The notes beneath the pieces were generated by a model. That model ran no database searches. It worked only from the letters and a program-made list of their open reading frames with translations, and was not told where the DNA came from. Positions 16,101-23,081 of a stretch of DNA of 64,000 nucleotides are shown piece by piece. The position numbers were made by a program, and so were the translations under genes. The stretch spans positions 869,001 through 933,000 of the forward strand of contig NZ_AP028664.1 of assembly GCF_041154455.1 (NCBI RefSeq), written 5' to 3'. Position 1 is the stretch's first letter. Every line of letters starts with the position of its first letter. This DNA comes from Variovorax sp. V213. GTDB lineage: Bacteria > Pseudomonadota > Gammaproteobacteria > Burkholderiales > Burkholderiaceae_C.

Positions 16101-16592
16101 AAGGCCGCCATGCTGCCGACCATCTCGCTCACGGCCTTGGCGGGCGGCATCAGCGGGGATTTCTCTTCGTTGCTGAGCAGCGGCAACAGGAGCTGGGCCG
16201 GCGTGCTTGGTGTGTCGCTGCCCCTGTTCGACTGGGGGCGCCGCTCGGCCAATATCACCGCCAACGAAGAGCGGCTTGCAGCCGCCATGTCGTCGTATGA
16301 ATACGCGGCGCAGGTAGCTTTCCGCGAGGCCGCCAACGCGTTGATTGCCGAAGATCACCTGCGACCTCAACTGGAGGCCCAGCAGATCCGCGTGCAGTCG
16401 CTTGAAAAAGTGGCCAGCATTTCACAGACGCGCTTTCGCGGCGGCCTGGAAGACTACTTCTCGAGCCAGGATGCGCAGCGCGAACTCTATGCCGGGCAGC
16501 AGCAGTTGATCGAACTGCAGCTCAAGCAGGCCGTGAACCTGGTCAACCTGTACAAGGCGCTCGGAGGCGGGTGGAGCAGCGCGCAGGGTTGA
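13182..16592 (+). CDS. Cellulose-synthase-like GT2 with PilZ domain, in frame with an outer-membrane factor
   Basis: One uninterrupted frame of 1136 codons. Residues 1-661 are a processive glycosyltransferase: N-terminal membrane helices, the GT2 motifs CTYNEE, LDDTRR, LDADF, CEDIHTTF and QRSRW, more helices, then a PilZ domain with R541-x3-R545 and N563-I-A-A-D-G (the usual Ser replaced by Ala). This is the BcsA layout, so polymer synthesis is probably stimulated by cyclic di-GMP; the substrate sugar is unknown. Residues 662-1136 form a complete NodT-type outer-membrane factor with its own lipoprotein signal (VVSGC, Cys684). A single polypeptide spanning both membranes would be odd, so an internal start at 15165, or a lost stop codon, is likely. 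An AGGAG site lies about 10 nt before the ATG at 13182. Confidence 0.8.
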   Translation: MSHLIATPEFQLNALVAGLALLLMTWGRVQRASHRMLFGALTALLLMRYVVWRVAATMPPSDLGFETLFAWVFLAFELTAIVYTLMSIHMLVRRRDNHQLADRGEAELRSRGAKVPAVDVFICTYNEELAVLEKTILAAQAIDYPQVKIWVLDDTRRDWLRDYCERKGVHYARRPDNSHAKAGNLNNGLRISAGVTNAPYILVLDADFAPQRQIIYRMLGLFADRKVGLVQTPQFYYNADPIQHNLRATDSWVDEQRVFFDVLQPAKDAVDSAFCVGTSFIVRRDLITAAGGFPVGSVCEDIHTTFLLLRHGHITRWLGERLSNGLSAESIIDYINQRSRWCLGTVQLALLPEGPLRGKGYSFSARMHFLHGLLHWLGKPFMALVMLAPALYWYAGVSVFHATPQAFAAYGLPPLVMFWAYSYWISERRCLPVFSEVSQLVAAMAVTSTLASAMLRPFGRPFKVTNKGLDRSKTVVHWKLVAMFGGLLVALQLGGASVALSGEALTPGDELNLVWTGIALLLCLAALMACVDLPRPEQEERFPWRALTRVRTAAGEGEARFVNIAADGALLEAEAPLKRMRVGQPLEVYVDSVGWLQARLARKSSAGAELRFDATSEAQREQLVSHVFTLPPSHVAVQVRPWRAASALLESAGFGAPGAGFMRLFLRLFLLVIATCVVLVVSGCNLTPPLKQPDLAAPAQWPAGTTAPSAEPVDWRSFVQDDELRGLIATALTQNRDLRVYAAKAREARAVYAGTRASLFPQIGLSGHAQRAQTTPQGSLSPIGNIPTNGGVSNSFDVQAGVTSYELDFFGRQQSTAQQGGALAEAGDKDYAAARMNLVGEVSNAYLTLRADRALLALANANEGGLSSNADMIGRAKAAGGAAQLDVYRAQSLLQNARVRQEEYRMRVAQDLQWLNVLVGQPVSPDTGSARPWPERSTAPVTAGLPSSLLQRRPDLLAAYSRVEAANSGVGAAKAAMLPTISLTALAGGISGDFSSLLSSGNRSWAGVLGVSLPLFDWGRRSANITANEERLAAAMSSYEYAAQVAFREAANALIAEDHLRPQLEAQQIRVQSLEKVASISQTRFRGGLEDYFSSQDAQRELYAGQQQLIELQLKQAVNLVNLYKALGGGWSSAQG
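15165..16592 (+). CDS. Outer-membrane factor lipoprotein (NodT/TolC family), internal start reading
   Basis: Alternative reading of the 3' part of the same frame as a separate protein of 475 residues, the usual length for the family. The ATG at 15165 gives a charged start (MRLFLRLFLL), a hydrophobic stretch and the lipobox VVSGC with Cys23. Two OEP repeats follow, with the paired signature regions TALTQNRDLRVYAAKAREARA and LLQRRPDLLAAYSRVEAANSGVGAAKAAMLPTISL, then SLPLFDWGRR and the C-terminal QLKQAVNLVNLYKALGGGW. Such proteins form trimeric TolC-like channels. No RND or ABC pump gene is adjacent, so the channel probably serves polysaccharide export with the HlyD-type protein at 10515. There is no clear Shine-Dalgarno site before 15165. 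Confidence 0.75.
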   Translation: MRLFLRLFLLVIATCVVLVVSGCNLTPPLKQPDLAAPAQWPAGTTAPSAEPVDWRSFVQDDELRGLIATALTQNRDLRVYAAKAREARAVYAGTRASLFPQIGLSGHAQRAQTTPQGSLSPIGNIPTNGGVSNSFDVQAGVTSYELDFFGRQQSTAQQGGALAEAGDKDYAAARMNLVGEVSNAYLTLRADRALLALANANEGGLSSNADMIGRAKAAGGAAQLDVYRAQSLLQNARVRQEEYRMRVAQDLQWLNVLVGQPVSPDTGSARPWPERSTAPVTAGLPSSLLQRRPDLLAAYSRVEAANSGVGAAKAAMLPTISLTALAGGISGDFSSLLSSGNRSWAGVLGVSLPLFDWGRRSANITANEERLAAAMSSYEYAAQVAFREAANALIAEDHLRPQLEAQQIRVQSLEKVASISQTRFRGGLEDYFSSQDAQRELYAGQQQLIELQLKQAVNLVNLYKALGGGWSSAQG

Positions 16593-16630
16593 GCGAGTGC
16601 GCGCCGCTGGTCAATGCAGGGAGGAAAGGA

Positions 16631-16909
16631 TCAGCCCGCGTTGACGGCGTCCTTCAGCGCCTTGCCCGCCGAGAACTTGGGACTCTTGCTTGCCTTGATG
16701 GTGATCGGCTGGCCGGTCGACGGGTTGCGGCCGGTGCGTTCGGCACGGCTTGCCACGGTGAAGGTGCCAAAGCCGATCAGTTGGACGGACTCGCCACGCA
16801 CCAGGGCACGCGACAGGTGTTCGAGCGCCGAATCGAAAGCGCGGCCGGCGTCGGCCTTGCTGAGGTTCGTGTCTTCCGCGATGGCGGCAATGAGTTCGGT
16901 CTTGTTCAA
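16631..16909 (-). CDS. hupB: DNA-binding protein HU
   Basis: A 92-residue nucleoid protein of the HU/IHF family. The start MNKTELIAAIA and the signature GFGTFTVASRAERTGRNPSTGQPI (beta arm with the Pro that intercalates into DNA) are clear, and it ends in the family's FSAGKALKDAVN. The plain HU N terminus and lack of IHF-specific features favour HU. It is convergent with the outer-membrane factor (38 nt apart) and is a single-gene unit. Confidence 0.93.
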   Translation of the reverse strand: MNKTELIAAIAEDTNLSKADAGRAFDSALEHLSRALVRGESVQLIGFGTFTVASRAERTGRNPSTGQPITIKASKSPKFSAGKALKDAVNAG

Positions 16910-17223
16910 AACAGGAGTTCCTTTTCAGTAGAACGGTTGTGGAATCTATCGGTGACAGCACGCGAGTTTGACGGAATGCGCCGCTTGATTTTCGATCGGC
17001 ACCGTGACGGATGTCGCTGATCGTTCGTCGAATGCGATCGCATCTTCGCAGGTGCGTGAAGTACTGGGCAGAGTTGCATCTTAGATATCCCTGCTGGCGA
17101 AAACCAAACCCGAGCGTGAAACAGTTCCTGGATAAATGTTATGGCGCCTTCTATCTTGGCGCCCTTGCGCACGGCCATCAGGCTGCTCGCGACGTCGATT
17201 CACAATTTCAACAAGGAGCCCCC
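16910..17223. other. Intergenic region between divergent hupB and a small lipoprotein gene
   Basis: About 314 bases that hold the promoters of hupB (minus) and the lipoprotein (plus). The sequence is AT-richer than the surroundings. No open frame with protein-like content was seen, and no clear operator could be picked out. Confidence 0.5.
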
Positions 17224-17370
17224 ATGAAAAAAACCGCTGCCACCCTGATGTTTGCCTTCGCCATCTCTTTGCTCATGAGCGGCTGTGTGGTTCCCGTCTA
17301 CGAGGGAGGGGGCGGGCAAAAAGGTGGAAACTTCTGCCCGCCCGGACAAGCCAAGAAAGGCAATTGCTGA
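17224..17370 (+). CDS. Small lipoprotein of unknown function
   Basis: A 48-residue protein. An AAGGAG site sits 5 nt before the ATG at 17224. A basic start (MKKT), a hydrophobic stretch and the lipobox LMSGC (Cys21) are clear. The mature part of about 28 residues is Gly-rich and ends in a two-cysteine tail (FCPPGQAKKGNC). Such tails occur in many tiny Burkholderiales lipoproteins of unknown role. Confidence 0.7.
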   Translation: MKKTAATLMFAFAISLLMSGCVVPVYEGGGGQKGGNFCPPGQAKKGNC

Positions 17371-17417
17371 ACTCGGGCAGGCCTGCGCCATAAGCCTCCC
17401 CTGATCCCACGTGATCG

Positions 17418-17675
17418 ATGGACAAACCCGAACCCCCCGCCTTTCGAATCCGGAACTGGCGGGGGACATTGATGGCCGCCCTGGTCGGCCTTTTGATCGC
17501 GCTCGCAATGGCCATGAAATGGCTTGTCGAACTTCAGGTCCAGGCGGCAGAGGAACGCCGCTCGCTCGAGGCGATTGCACGCGCGGCGCAGCTGCGCTGC
17601 TTCGAGCTCGCATCGCATCGCGCCACCGAGGCATGCCGGGCGGCTGTCGCGGCCAAGCGGGGATCCACGCCCTGA
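17418..17675 (+). CDS. Small single-helix membrane protein of unknown function
   Basis: An 85-residue protein with one membrane helix (about 18-39, GTLMAALVGLLIALAMAMKW), followed by a charged, probably helical, periplasmic or cytoplasmic tail with two cysteines (C61 and C73). It follows the small lipoprotein by 47 nt and converges on the AsmA-family gene, whose stop is only 7 nt away. No family was recognised. Confidence 0.55.
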   Translation: MDKPEPPAFRIRNWRGTLMAALVGLLIALAMAMKWLVELQVQAAEERRSLEAIARAAQLRCFELASHRATEACRAAVAAKRGSTP

Positions 17676-17682
17676 GCGACAG

Positions 17683-19698
17683 TCACTGCTGACGCTGCTT
17701 CGCCGGCCGCACGGCAGGTGCCTGCGGCTTCTTGCTTGCGGCGGCCTCCAGCGGCGCACATCCCGCGAACTCCTGGGTACCCACGTTCAACAACGGCAGC
17801 AGCGCTGCAGCCGGAGCCACGGCGCCCAGCGCCACCGCGGCACCCAGCTTGAGCGCGACCGCGCCCTTGTCGACGCCGACATCCGGGTTCTTGAGGGTGC
17901 CCTTGACGTACAGCGGCGAGCGCAGCGAAAGAACGCGCAGTGCCTTGTTTCGCGGCTGGATCTCCAGCGCCAGTTGTTCGTTCGAGAGGTTGATGAGCCC
18001 GGTCACGTCAATGACCGATTCATCAGTGTCCAGAACGAAGGAGCGGGCCTGCATCACGCCTTGCGTCACCTTGAAATCGCTGGCCAGGCAGTTGAGCTGG
18101 ACCTGCCTGTCGCCGAAGAGCTGGGTTGCCACCACGTTGCCGATGTTCAACCCCATGGCTTCGAGCAGAAACTTGCTCATGGTGCCCTTGCTCACCAGCG
18201 CCTTCACCTCGCCGTTGGAAGTGCCCAGCAGGGCCGCAATGGAGTTGCCGGAGGCGGACAACGCCGCGTCGCCGCCCACTTCGCCCAGGCTGGCGCGCAT
18301 CGTGTCGAGGCTTGGAAAGAGCTCCTTGATCTTCAGGCGCCGCGCCGAGAGTTGCAGGTTCGCCCGGATCGGGTTCTGCCGGCCGTCGAGCCTGGCCGTC
18401 GCGGCCAGCGTGCCGCCCGCGACGCCAAAGCTGAGCGGCGTGAGCGAGAGCACGCTGTCCTCCAGATGCAGATCGGCCACCAGGCTCTCGATGGGCAAGT
18501 CCTTCGCATGCAGGATCTTGCGGCCCGCGAACTTCACGTCCGCGTCGATGCTGCCCCAGCTTGCCGTGTCGAACTTTTCCACCGGCAGTACCTTGTCCGC
18601 CGGCTGGACGGCCGCGGCGCCCCGCCTGGCTTTGCTGGCGTTGGAGTCCGCACCGATCAGCGGCGCCAGGTCTTGCAGGCGCAGCTGGTTGGATTGCACC
18701 TGCCCGCGCAGCAGCGGCCGCGGCTGCCGCGAGATGTATTCCAGCGTGCCCGCAATGTCGCTCGCACCCACGCTGCCCTTGAAGTGTTCGTAGAGCCAGC
18801 GGCCGCCGGCCTTGTCGAGCTTGCCGACCAGATGGCCTTCGGTACTGAAAGGAGGCGTGTTGGGCAGGGTGATGCCGGTGATGGGGTACAGGTGCGCCAT
18901 GCTGGCGCCCGAGAGCTTGAGCCGCAGGTCCAGTGCCGCCAGCGCGTCGGGCTTGGTCAGCGTGCCGGCGACGTCGATGCGGGTCGCGCCGATCTGCACG
19001 CCGGCTTGCAGCGGATAGGGCTTGTTGTCCTGCTGCAGCGAAAGCACTGCGCCGGCCTGGCCGGTTCCGCGCACCGGTGTTTGCCGGAAGGTGCCACTGA
19101 GCTTCCAGCCGATGCCGTAGCCCTCGGCGCTTTCTTTCGGCAGGCTGTCGATGTCGACCTTCAGATCGACTTTTGCCATGGCATCCACGAGCTTCACCGT
19201 GCCATGGCTCAGCACCAGCCGCTGCAGCTCGAGCTTCCAGAGCGATGGGGCCGTGTCGCCGGAGGCCAGTGTCCAGTTGTTCTTGCCATCGGCGGTACGT
19301 TCGAGCGAAAGCAAGGGGCCGTCGAGCTCCAGCGTCGGAATCCGGATCGTGCGGTTCAGCAGAGGCAAAGGGTTGAGGGAGAAGGTCAGCTGCCTGATCT
19401 CGGCCAGGTGCGCCCCGGTCTTGCCCCATTCGGCATTGCCCAGGGTGATGTCTTGTGCCTTCAACCGGGGCCAGGGTACCCAGCGCCGCCAGCCGGTTTC
19501 AGCCTCGGGGCTGTCCCACTGCAGGACCAGGTCGCCCTGGATCGCGAAGGGGCGGCCGGTCGCTTCGCTGACGCGTTGGCTGATCCAGGGCCTGGCGCGG
19601 TTCCAGTCGAAGCTCAAGGCAACCGCGAGGCAGATGGTCACCAGGACCGACAGGATCAGCAGGGTCCAACCCGCGAGGCGGGGGAACATCGATTTCAT
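17683..19698 (-). CDS. AsmA family protein
   Basis: A 671-residue inner-membrane-anchored periplasmic protein. One N-terminal membrane helix (LAGWTLLILSVLVTICLAVALS) is followed by a long beta-rich region with the AsmA N-terminal features (GRPFAIQGDLVLQW, LxAQDITLGN, LTFSLNPLPLLNRTIRIPTLELDGP) and a C-terminal AsmA_2-type block (FLLEAMGLNIGNVVATQLFGDRQVQLNCLASDFKV, then LINLSNEQLALEIQPRNKALRVLSLRSPLYVKGTLKNPDVGVDKG). AsmA-like proteins are thought to form hydrophobic channels for lipid transfer between membranes and affect outer-membrane protein assembly. It is a single gene, upstream of which lies the universal stress protein on the same strand (about 120 nt gap). Confidence 0.88.
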   Translation of the reverse strand: MKSMFPRLAGWTLLILSVLVTICLAVALSFDWNRARPWISQRVSEATGRPFAIQGDLVLQWDSPEAETGWRRWVPWPRLKAQDITLGNAEWGKTGAHLAEIRQLTFSLNPLPLLNRTIRIPTLELDGPLLSLERTADGKNNWTLASGDTAPSLWKLELQRLVLSHGTVKLVDAMAKVDLKVDIDSLPKESAEGYGIGWKLSGTFRQTPVRGTGQAGAVLSLQQDNKPYPLQAGVQIGATRIDVAGTLTKPDALAALDLRLKLSGASMAHLYPITGITLPNTPPFSTEGHLVGKLDKAGGRWLYEHFKGSVGASDIAGTLEYISRQPRPLLRGQVQSNQLRLQDLAPLIGADSNASKARRGAAAVQPADKVLPVEKFDTASWGSIDADVKFAGRKILHAKDLPIESLVADLHLEDSVLSLTPLSFGVAGGTLAATARLDGRQNPIRANLQLSARRLKIKELFPSLDTMRASLGEVGGDAALSASGNSIAALLGTSNGEVKALVSKGTMSKFLLEAMGLNIGNVVATQLFGDRQVQLNCLASDFKVTQGVMQARSFVLDTDESVIDVTGLINLSNEQLALEIQPRNKALRVLSLRSPLYVKGTLKNPDVGVDKGAVALKLGAAVALGAVAPAAALLPLLNVGTQEFAGCAPLEAAASKKPQAPAVRPAKQRQQ

Positions 19699-19819
19699 TC
19701 AGACTCCCTTGAGACGGCCTTTGCGTGATGCAGCAATGCCGTGGACTGTACCTTCCACGGGTCTGCGCAGGCCGCAGATGGAGTCGAAGGGGCGGGTTCC
19801 TTCCGCCAACGCCGTGCGG

Positions 19820-20266
19820 CTACCGCAGCACGAGCACCGGAATGTGCGAGTGCGTCAGCACATGCAGCGTCTCGCTGCCCATCAGCAGCCGCGCAAAACT
19901 GCGCCGGCCGTGGGAAGCCATCACGATCAGGTCGCACTGTTGGTTCTTCGCCGTCGCGATGATGGCCTCGGCCACCTGGTTCGACTTCACGACGATGGCC
20001 TGGGCGCCGCGGACCCCCTTGGCGGTTGCGGCGCTCTGGACCGCATCGACCAAGCGCTGGCCGGTCTGGTTGGCCTGCTCTTGCGACGCTTCGATTTCGC
20101 GCTGGTTCAGCATCATCGAACCTTCGAAATAGCCGTAGGGCTGGACATGCACGACGTTGACGCTCACCAGTTCGGCCCGGGTCAGCACGGCAAGGTCGAT
20201 GGCGGTTGCAACCGCCTGCTCGGAGAGCGAAGAGCCATCGGTGGCGACGAGAATGCGCTTGTACAT
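19820..20266 (-). CDS. Universal stress protein (UspA family)
   Basis: A 148-residue cytoplasmic protein with the UspA fold signatures: MYKRILVATDGSSLSEQAV at the start, and near the end DLIVMASHGRRSFARLLMGSETLHVLTHSHIPVLVLR. This contains the ATP-binding G-x2-G-x9-G(S/T) region in a modified form (H-G-R-R-S-F-A-R-L-L-M-G-S). I chose the ATG at 20266 because a GAGGAG site lies 7 nt upstream and the family always starts there; an upstream extension to 20338 is out of family. Confidence 0.93.
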   Translation of the reverse strand: MYKRILVATDGSSLSEQAVATAIDLAVLTRAELVSVNVVHVQPYGYFEGSMMLNQREIEASQEQANQTGQRLVDAVQSAATAKGVRGAQAIVVKSNQVAEAIIATAKNQQCDLIVMASHGRRSFARLLMGSETLHVLTHSHIPVLVLR

Positions 20267-20380
20267 GGCCAACTCCTCGGCCCCCGGCACTGCGGGTGCC
20301 TTCGCACTCAGTCTAGGCACGGAGCGTCTCCCCTTCAAGCAAAGTAGCTTGGCTGCGGCCTCTAATCGCAGCGAGATCGC

Positions 20381-21073
20381 TCAGCCCTGCACCGGCGCCT
20401 CCCAGGCAAACCCCACGCCGTAGACCGAGCGGATCCAGTCGTGCGACGGCGTGACGGCGCCGAGCTTGCGCCGCAGGTTCTTGACGTGGCTGTCGATGGC
20501 GCGTTCGGTCACGTCCATGGTGTCGTCGTAGGCCAGCTCGAGCAGGCGCGCGCGCGAGAAGATGCGGCCCGGGTGCCGCGACAGCACCTGGAGCAATCCG
20601 AACTCGCGCCGGGTGAGGTTGAGCGGCGTTCCTTCGAGCGAAGCGCGCCAGTGCACGTCGTCCAGCACGAGGCCCGGCGTGCCCTGCCGGGACTGGTCGC
20701 GATCATCCGGCGGCACGGTGCGCCGCAGCACGGCGCGCACGCGCGCCACCAGCTCGCGCGGGGAGAAAGGCTTGCACACATAGTCGTCGGCGCCAAGCTC
20801 CAGCCCGAGCAGGCGGTCGACCTCCTCGATGCGCGCGGTGAGCATGATGATCGGATGGCTGGTGTGTTCGCGCGCGCGGCGCAGCACCTCGATGCCGTCG
20901 AGCCGGGGCAGCATGATGTCCAGCAGCGTGAGGTCGGGTGGCGAAGCGATGATGTGCTCGAGCGCGCTCTGGCCGTCGGCGAAATGCACGGTTTCGTAGC
21001 CGGCGTGGCGCAGGTAGTCCTGCACCACCGAGGCGATGTCGAGTTCGTCCTCGACGATGACGATGCGGGTCAT
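20381..21073 (-). CDS. OmpR/PhoB-type response regulator (BaeR-like)
   Basis: A 230-residue two-component regulator. The receiver has the acidic pair in VEDE (E8, D9), the phosphoacceptor in LLDIMLPRLDG, the Thr of MLTA and the Lys of CKPFSP. The C-terminal winged helix has LNLTRREFGLLQVLSRHPGRIFSRARLLE and ERAIDSHVKNLRRKLG with a final GVGFAWE. Its start overlaps the stop of the sensor kinase gene by 4 bp (ATGA). The pair looks most like BaeSR, an envelope-stress and drug-efflux system, but this is by resemblance. A palindrome upstream of the operon (22744-22780) is a candidate target. Confidence 0.9.
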   Translation of the reverse strand: MTRIVIVEDELDIASVVQDYLRHAGYETVHFADGQSALEHIIASPPDLTLLDIMLPRLDGIEVLRRAREHTSHPIIMLTARIEEVDRLLGLELGADDYVCKPFSPRELVARVRAVLRRTVPPDDRDQSRQGTPGLVLDDVHWRASLEGTPLNLTRREFGLLQVLSRHPGRIFSRARLLELAYDDTMDVTERAIDSHVKNLRRKLGAVTPSHDWIRSVYGVGFAWEAPVQG

Positions 21074-22653
21074 GGCGAAGCGCTCCTTGAAAGCGGAAGC
21101 GTGAGAATCACACGCAGTCCTCCCAGGTCGGACGCCTGGGCATCGATGGTGCCGCCGTGGGCCTCGATGGTCGCGCGGCAGATCGAAAGTCCGAGCCCGG
21201 AGCCGCCGAGCTCGCGGCTGCGCGACGATTCCCCACGGAACAATCGGTCGAACAGGCGCGGCATTTCCGGCTCGGGAACGCCCGGCGCGCTGTCGTCGAA
21301 ATGCAGCGTGAGCCGGTTGCCCGACCAGGCACCATCGACCGTGACGCCGATGCGCAGCTGGCCGCCGCCGTCGGTGTAGGCGAGCGTGTTCTCCAGCAGG
21401 TTCATGAACACCTGGTGCAGCCGGTGCGCGTCGCCGTCGATCATCGGCTGCGCCCACGCCGAGACCAGGTCGATCGCGCTGCGGTCCACGGCAATGCTGC
21501 GTGCGGCGAAGCGGTCGCGCGTGTGGTCGAGCGCTTCCTTCAGCAGCGAGAGTGGAAACACGGCCGTCGTGAGCAAGTCGCTTTGCGGCTCGCGCATGCT
21601 GCTGCGCAGGTCGTCCACCAATTGGCCGAGCCGGATCACCTGCCGATGGAGCCGCAGCGCGGTGCGCTCGTCGAAGGTGCGCACGCCGTCTTGCAGGGCC
21701 TCGATTTCGGCGCGCATGGCCGCCAGCGGCGTGCGCAGCTCGTGCGCCGCGTCGGCCAGCCAGGCGCGGCGCGACGCCTCGACCGTGTCGAGGCGCTGTG
21801 CCATGTCGTTGAAGGTTTTGCCGAGCAGCGCGAGTTCGTCCGAACCCTGCACGGCCACGCGCGTGGACAGCCGCCCGCGCGCAACGTCCTGCGCCGCCTG
21901 CGTGAGGTCGTCGATGGGCCTGAACCAGCGGCGTGCCAGCAGCCATGACAGCATCAGGGCAAACACCAGCCCGCACAGCCCGGTGAGGCCGATCACGCCC
22001 GACTGGCGCGCGAGAAAGGCGCGGTCGGCCTCGCTCTCCAGGCCCTGCACCGGCGCGAGCATCAGGTAGCCGACGACCGACCTGCCGTGCCGAAGCGGCA
22101 GGCGCGCGGCATTTTCCTGGTCGACCTGCGCGCCGACCACGCGCGCGCCTTGCGCGTCGACCACGGCCAGGCGCTGGTAGATCGAGTCGGCGGCTTCGCG
22201 CGGATCGGGAAAAGACCATGGCGGCGGCAGCGGCACGAACCGCTTGGGCAGCAGGTCGAGCTGGGGCGATTGCGCAGGAGGGGGTGGGCGGGCGCCGTTC
22301 TCGGGGCCGCCGTCGGGGCCATTGCCGCCCGGCCCGCGGTTTTCGTACCAGGGGGGAAGCTTTCGTTCGTCGGGGCTGCTGGCACCATCGAGCACGGCCG
22401 CCAGCCGGCCCATCTGCAGGCGGTGCCAGGCATCGTCGTTGTCGCGCAGCTTCTTCCAGTCGCCGTTGGCGGCGTAGTGCTTCAACAGCAGCTGGGAGAG
22501 CCAGTCCATGCGGCGGATCTCGATCTCGGCCACATAGGAGCCCAGGCCTCGCTGCAGTGCAACGATGGAAAGGCCTGCGAAGCTGAGCAGCAGAACGATC
22601 AGCAGAGCGGCCAGCGCCAGGAAGATCTTCCTGGAAAGCGTCAGACGCGGCAT
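21070..22653 (-). CDS. Membrane sensor histidine kinase (BaeS-like)
   Basis: A 527-residue kinase. Two membrane helices (about residues 8-32, ALAALLIVLLLSFAGLSIVAL, and about 240-262, GVIGLTGLCGLVFALMLSWLL) flank a periplasmic domain of about 200 residues that is unusually Pro/Gly-rich in its middle (PGGNGPDGGPENGARPPPP). A HAMP domain follows (RPIDDLTQAAQDVARGRLSTRV), then HisKA with DAAHELRTPLAAMRAE and an HATPase with NLLENTLAYTD, DSAPGVPEPEMPRLFDRLFRGESSRSRELGGSGLGLSI. It is co-transcribed with the response regulator. The Pro-rich loop could be a metal- or protein-contact region; this is speculation. Confidence 0.9.
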   Translation of the reverse strand: MPRLTLSRKIFLALAALLIVLLLSFAGLSIVALQRGLGSYVAEIEIRRMDWLSQLLLKHYAANGDWKKLRDNDDAWHRLQMGRLAAVLDGASSPDERKLPPWYENRGPGGNGPDGGPENGARPPPPAQSPQLDLLPKRFVPLPPPWSFPDPREAADSIYQRLAVVDAQGARVVGAQVDQENAARLPLRHGRSVVGYLMLAPVQGLESEADRAFLARQSGVIGLTGLCGLVFALMLSWLLARRWFRPIDDLTQAAQDVARGRLSTRVAVQGSDELALLGKTFNDMAQRLDTVEASRRAWLADAAHELRTPLAAMRAEIEALQDGVRTFDERTALRLHRQVIRLGQLVDDLRSSMREPQSDLLTTAVFPLSLLKEALDHTRDRFAARSIAVDRSAIDLVSAWAQPMIDGDAHRLHQVFMNLLENTLAYTDGGGQLRIGVTVDGAWSGNRLTLHFDDSAPGVPEPEMPRLFDRLFRGESSRSRELGGSGLGLSICRATIEAHGGTIDAQASDLGGLRVILTLPLSRSASP

Positions 22654-22743
22654 GGGCTCGGGAGATGCATGGCCGCATTCTGCGGCATGCGTTCGGGGCT
22701 AAGGGGCGTCATGGGGAAACCGCCGATCTTGATTTCGAATTGC

Positions 22744-22780
22744 GGAGAAATATGGGAGAACGCTCCTCCCACATTTCTCC
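22744..22780. promoter_or_regulatory. Palindrome with two inverted GGAGAAATRTGGGAG half-sites
   Basis: GGAGAAATATGGGAG at 22744-22758 and its near-perfect inverted copy at 22766-22780 (one mismatch) are separated by 7 nt. The site lies about 90 nt upstream of the sensor-kinase start on the minus strand and 17 nt before the divergent gene at 22797. Related single copies sit at 26751-26762 and 27513-27524. It is a candidate operator for one of the neighbouring response regulators. Confidence 0.5.
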
Positions 22781-22796
22781 CGAATCGAATCGCACG

Positions 22797-23081
22797 ATGC
22801 ATGCCATGAATCCGCGCATGCATCGACGCCCGAACAAGACTTTCCAGGCCCTTGCGGCCTCCGCGCTCGCATGGGCCGGACCGGCCCATTGCGCGCCGCC
22901 GGCCTTCGCGTGGTCCTGGTCGGAGGTCTGGTCCGACCCGGGCATGGACACGCTGCTGTTCGCGCTGACCGGCCTTTTCTGGCTGGTGACCCACGTGTGG
23001 GCGCTGGTGGTGGTCTGGGCTGAAGCGCGTGCCACCCGCTCGGCCGTGGCCGGCACCGCGGCAAAGAAGGAGCAGCCATGA
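22797..23081 (+). CDS. Small membrane protein of unknown function
   Basis: About 94 residues with a probable signal peptide (ALAASALAWAGPAHCA) and one membrane helix (MDTLLFALTGLFWLVTHVWALVVVWA, about 52-77). A Trp-rich segment (FAWSWSEVWSD) lies between them. Start is uncertain: ATGs at 22797, 22806 and 22818 are in frame and none has a good ribosome site. Its stop overlaps the next start (ATGA), so it is coupled to the dioxygenase remnant. It is divergent from the sensor kinase, across the palindrome. Confidence 0.5.
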   Translation: MHAMNPRMHRRPNKTFQALAASALAWAGPAHCAPPAFAWSWSEVWSDPGMDTLLFALTGLFWLVTHVWALVVVWAEARATRSAVAGTAAKKEQP

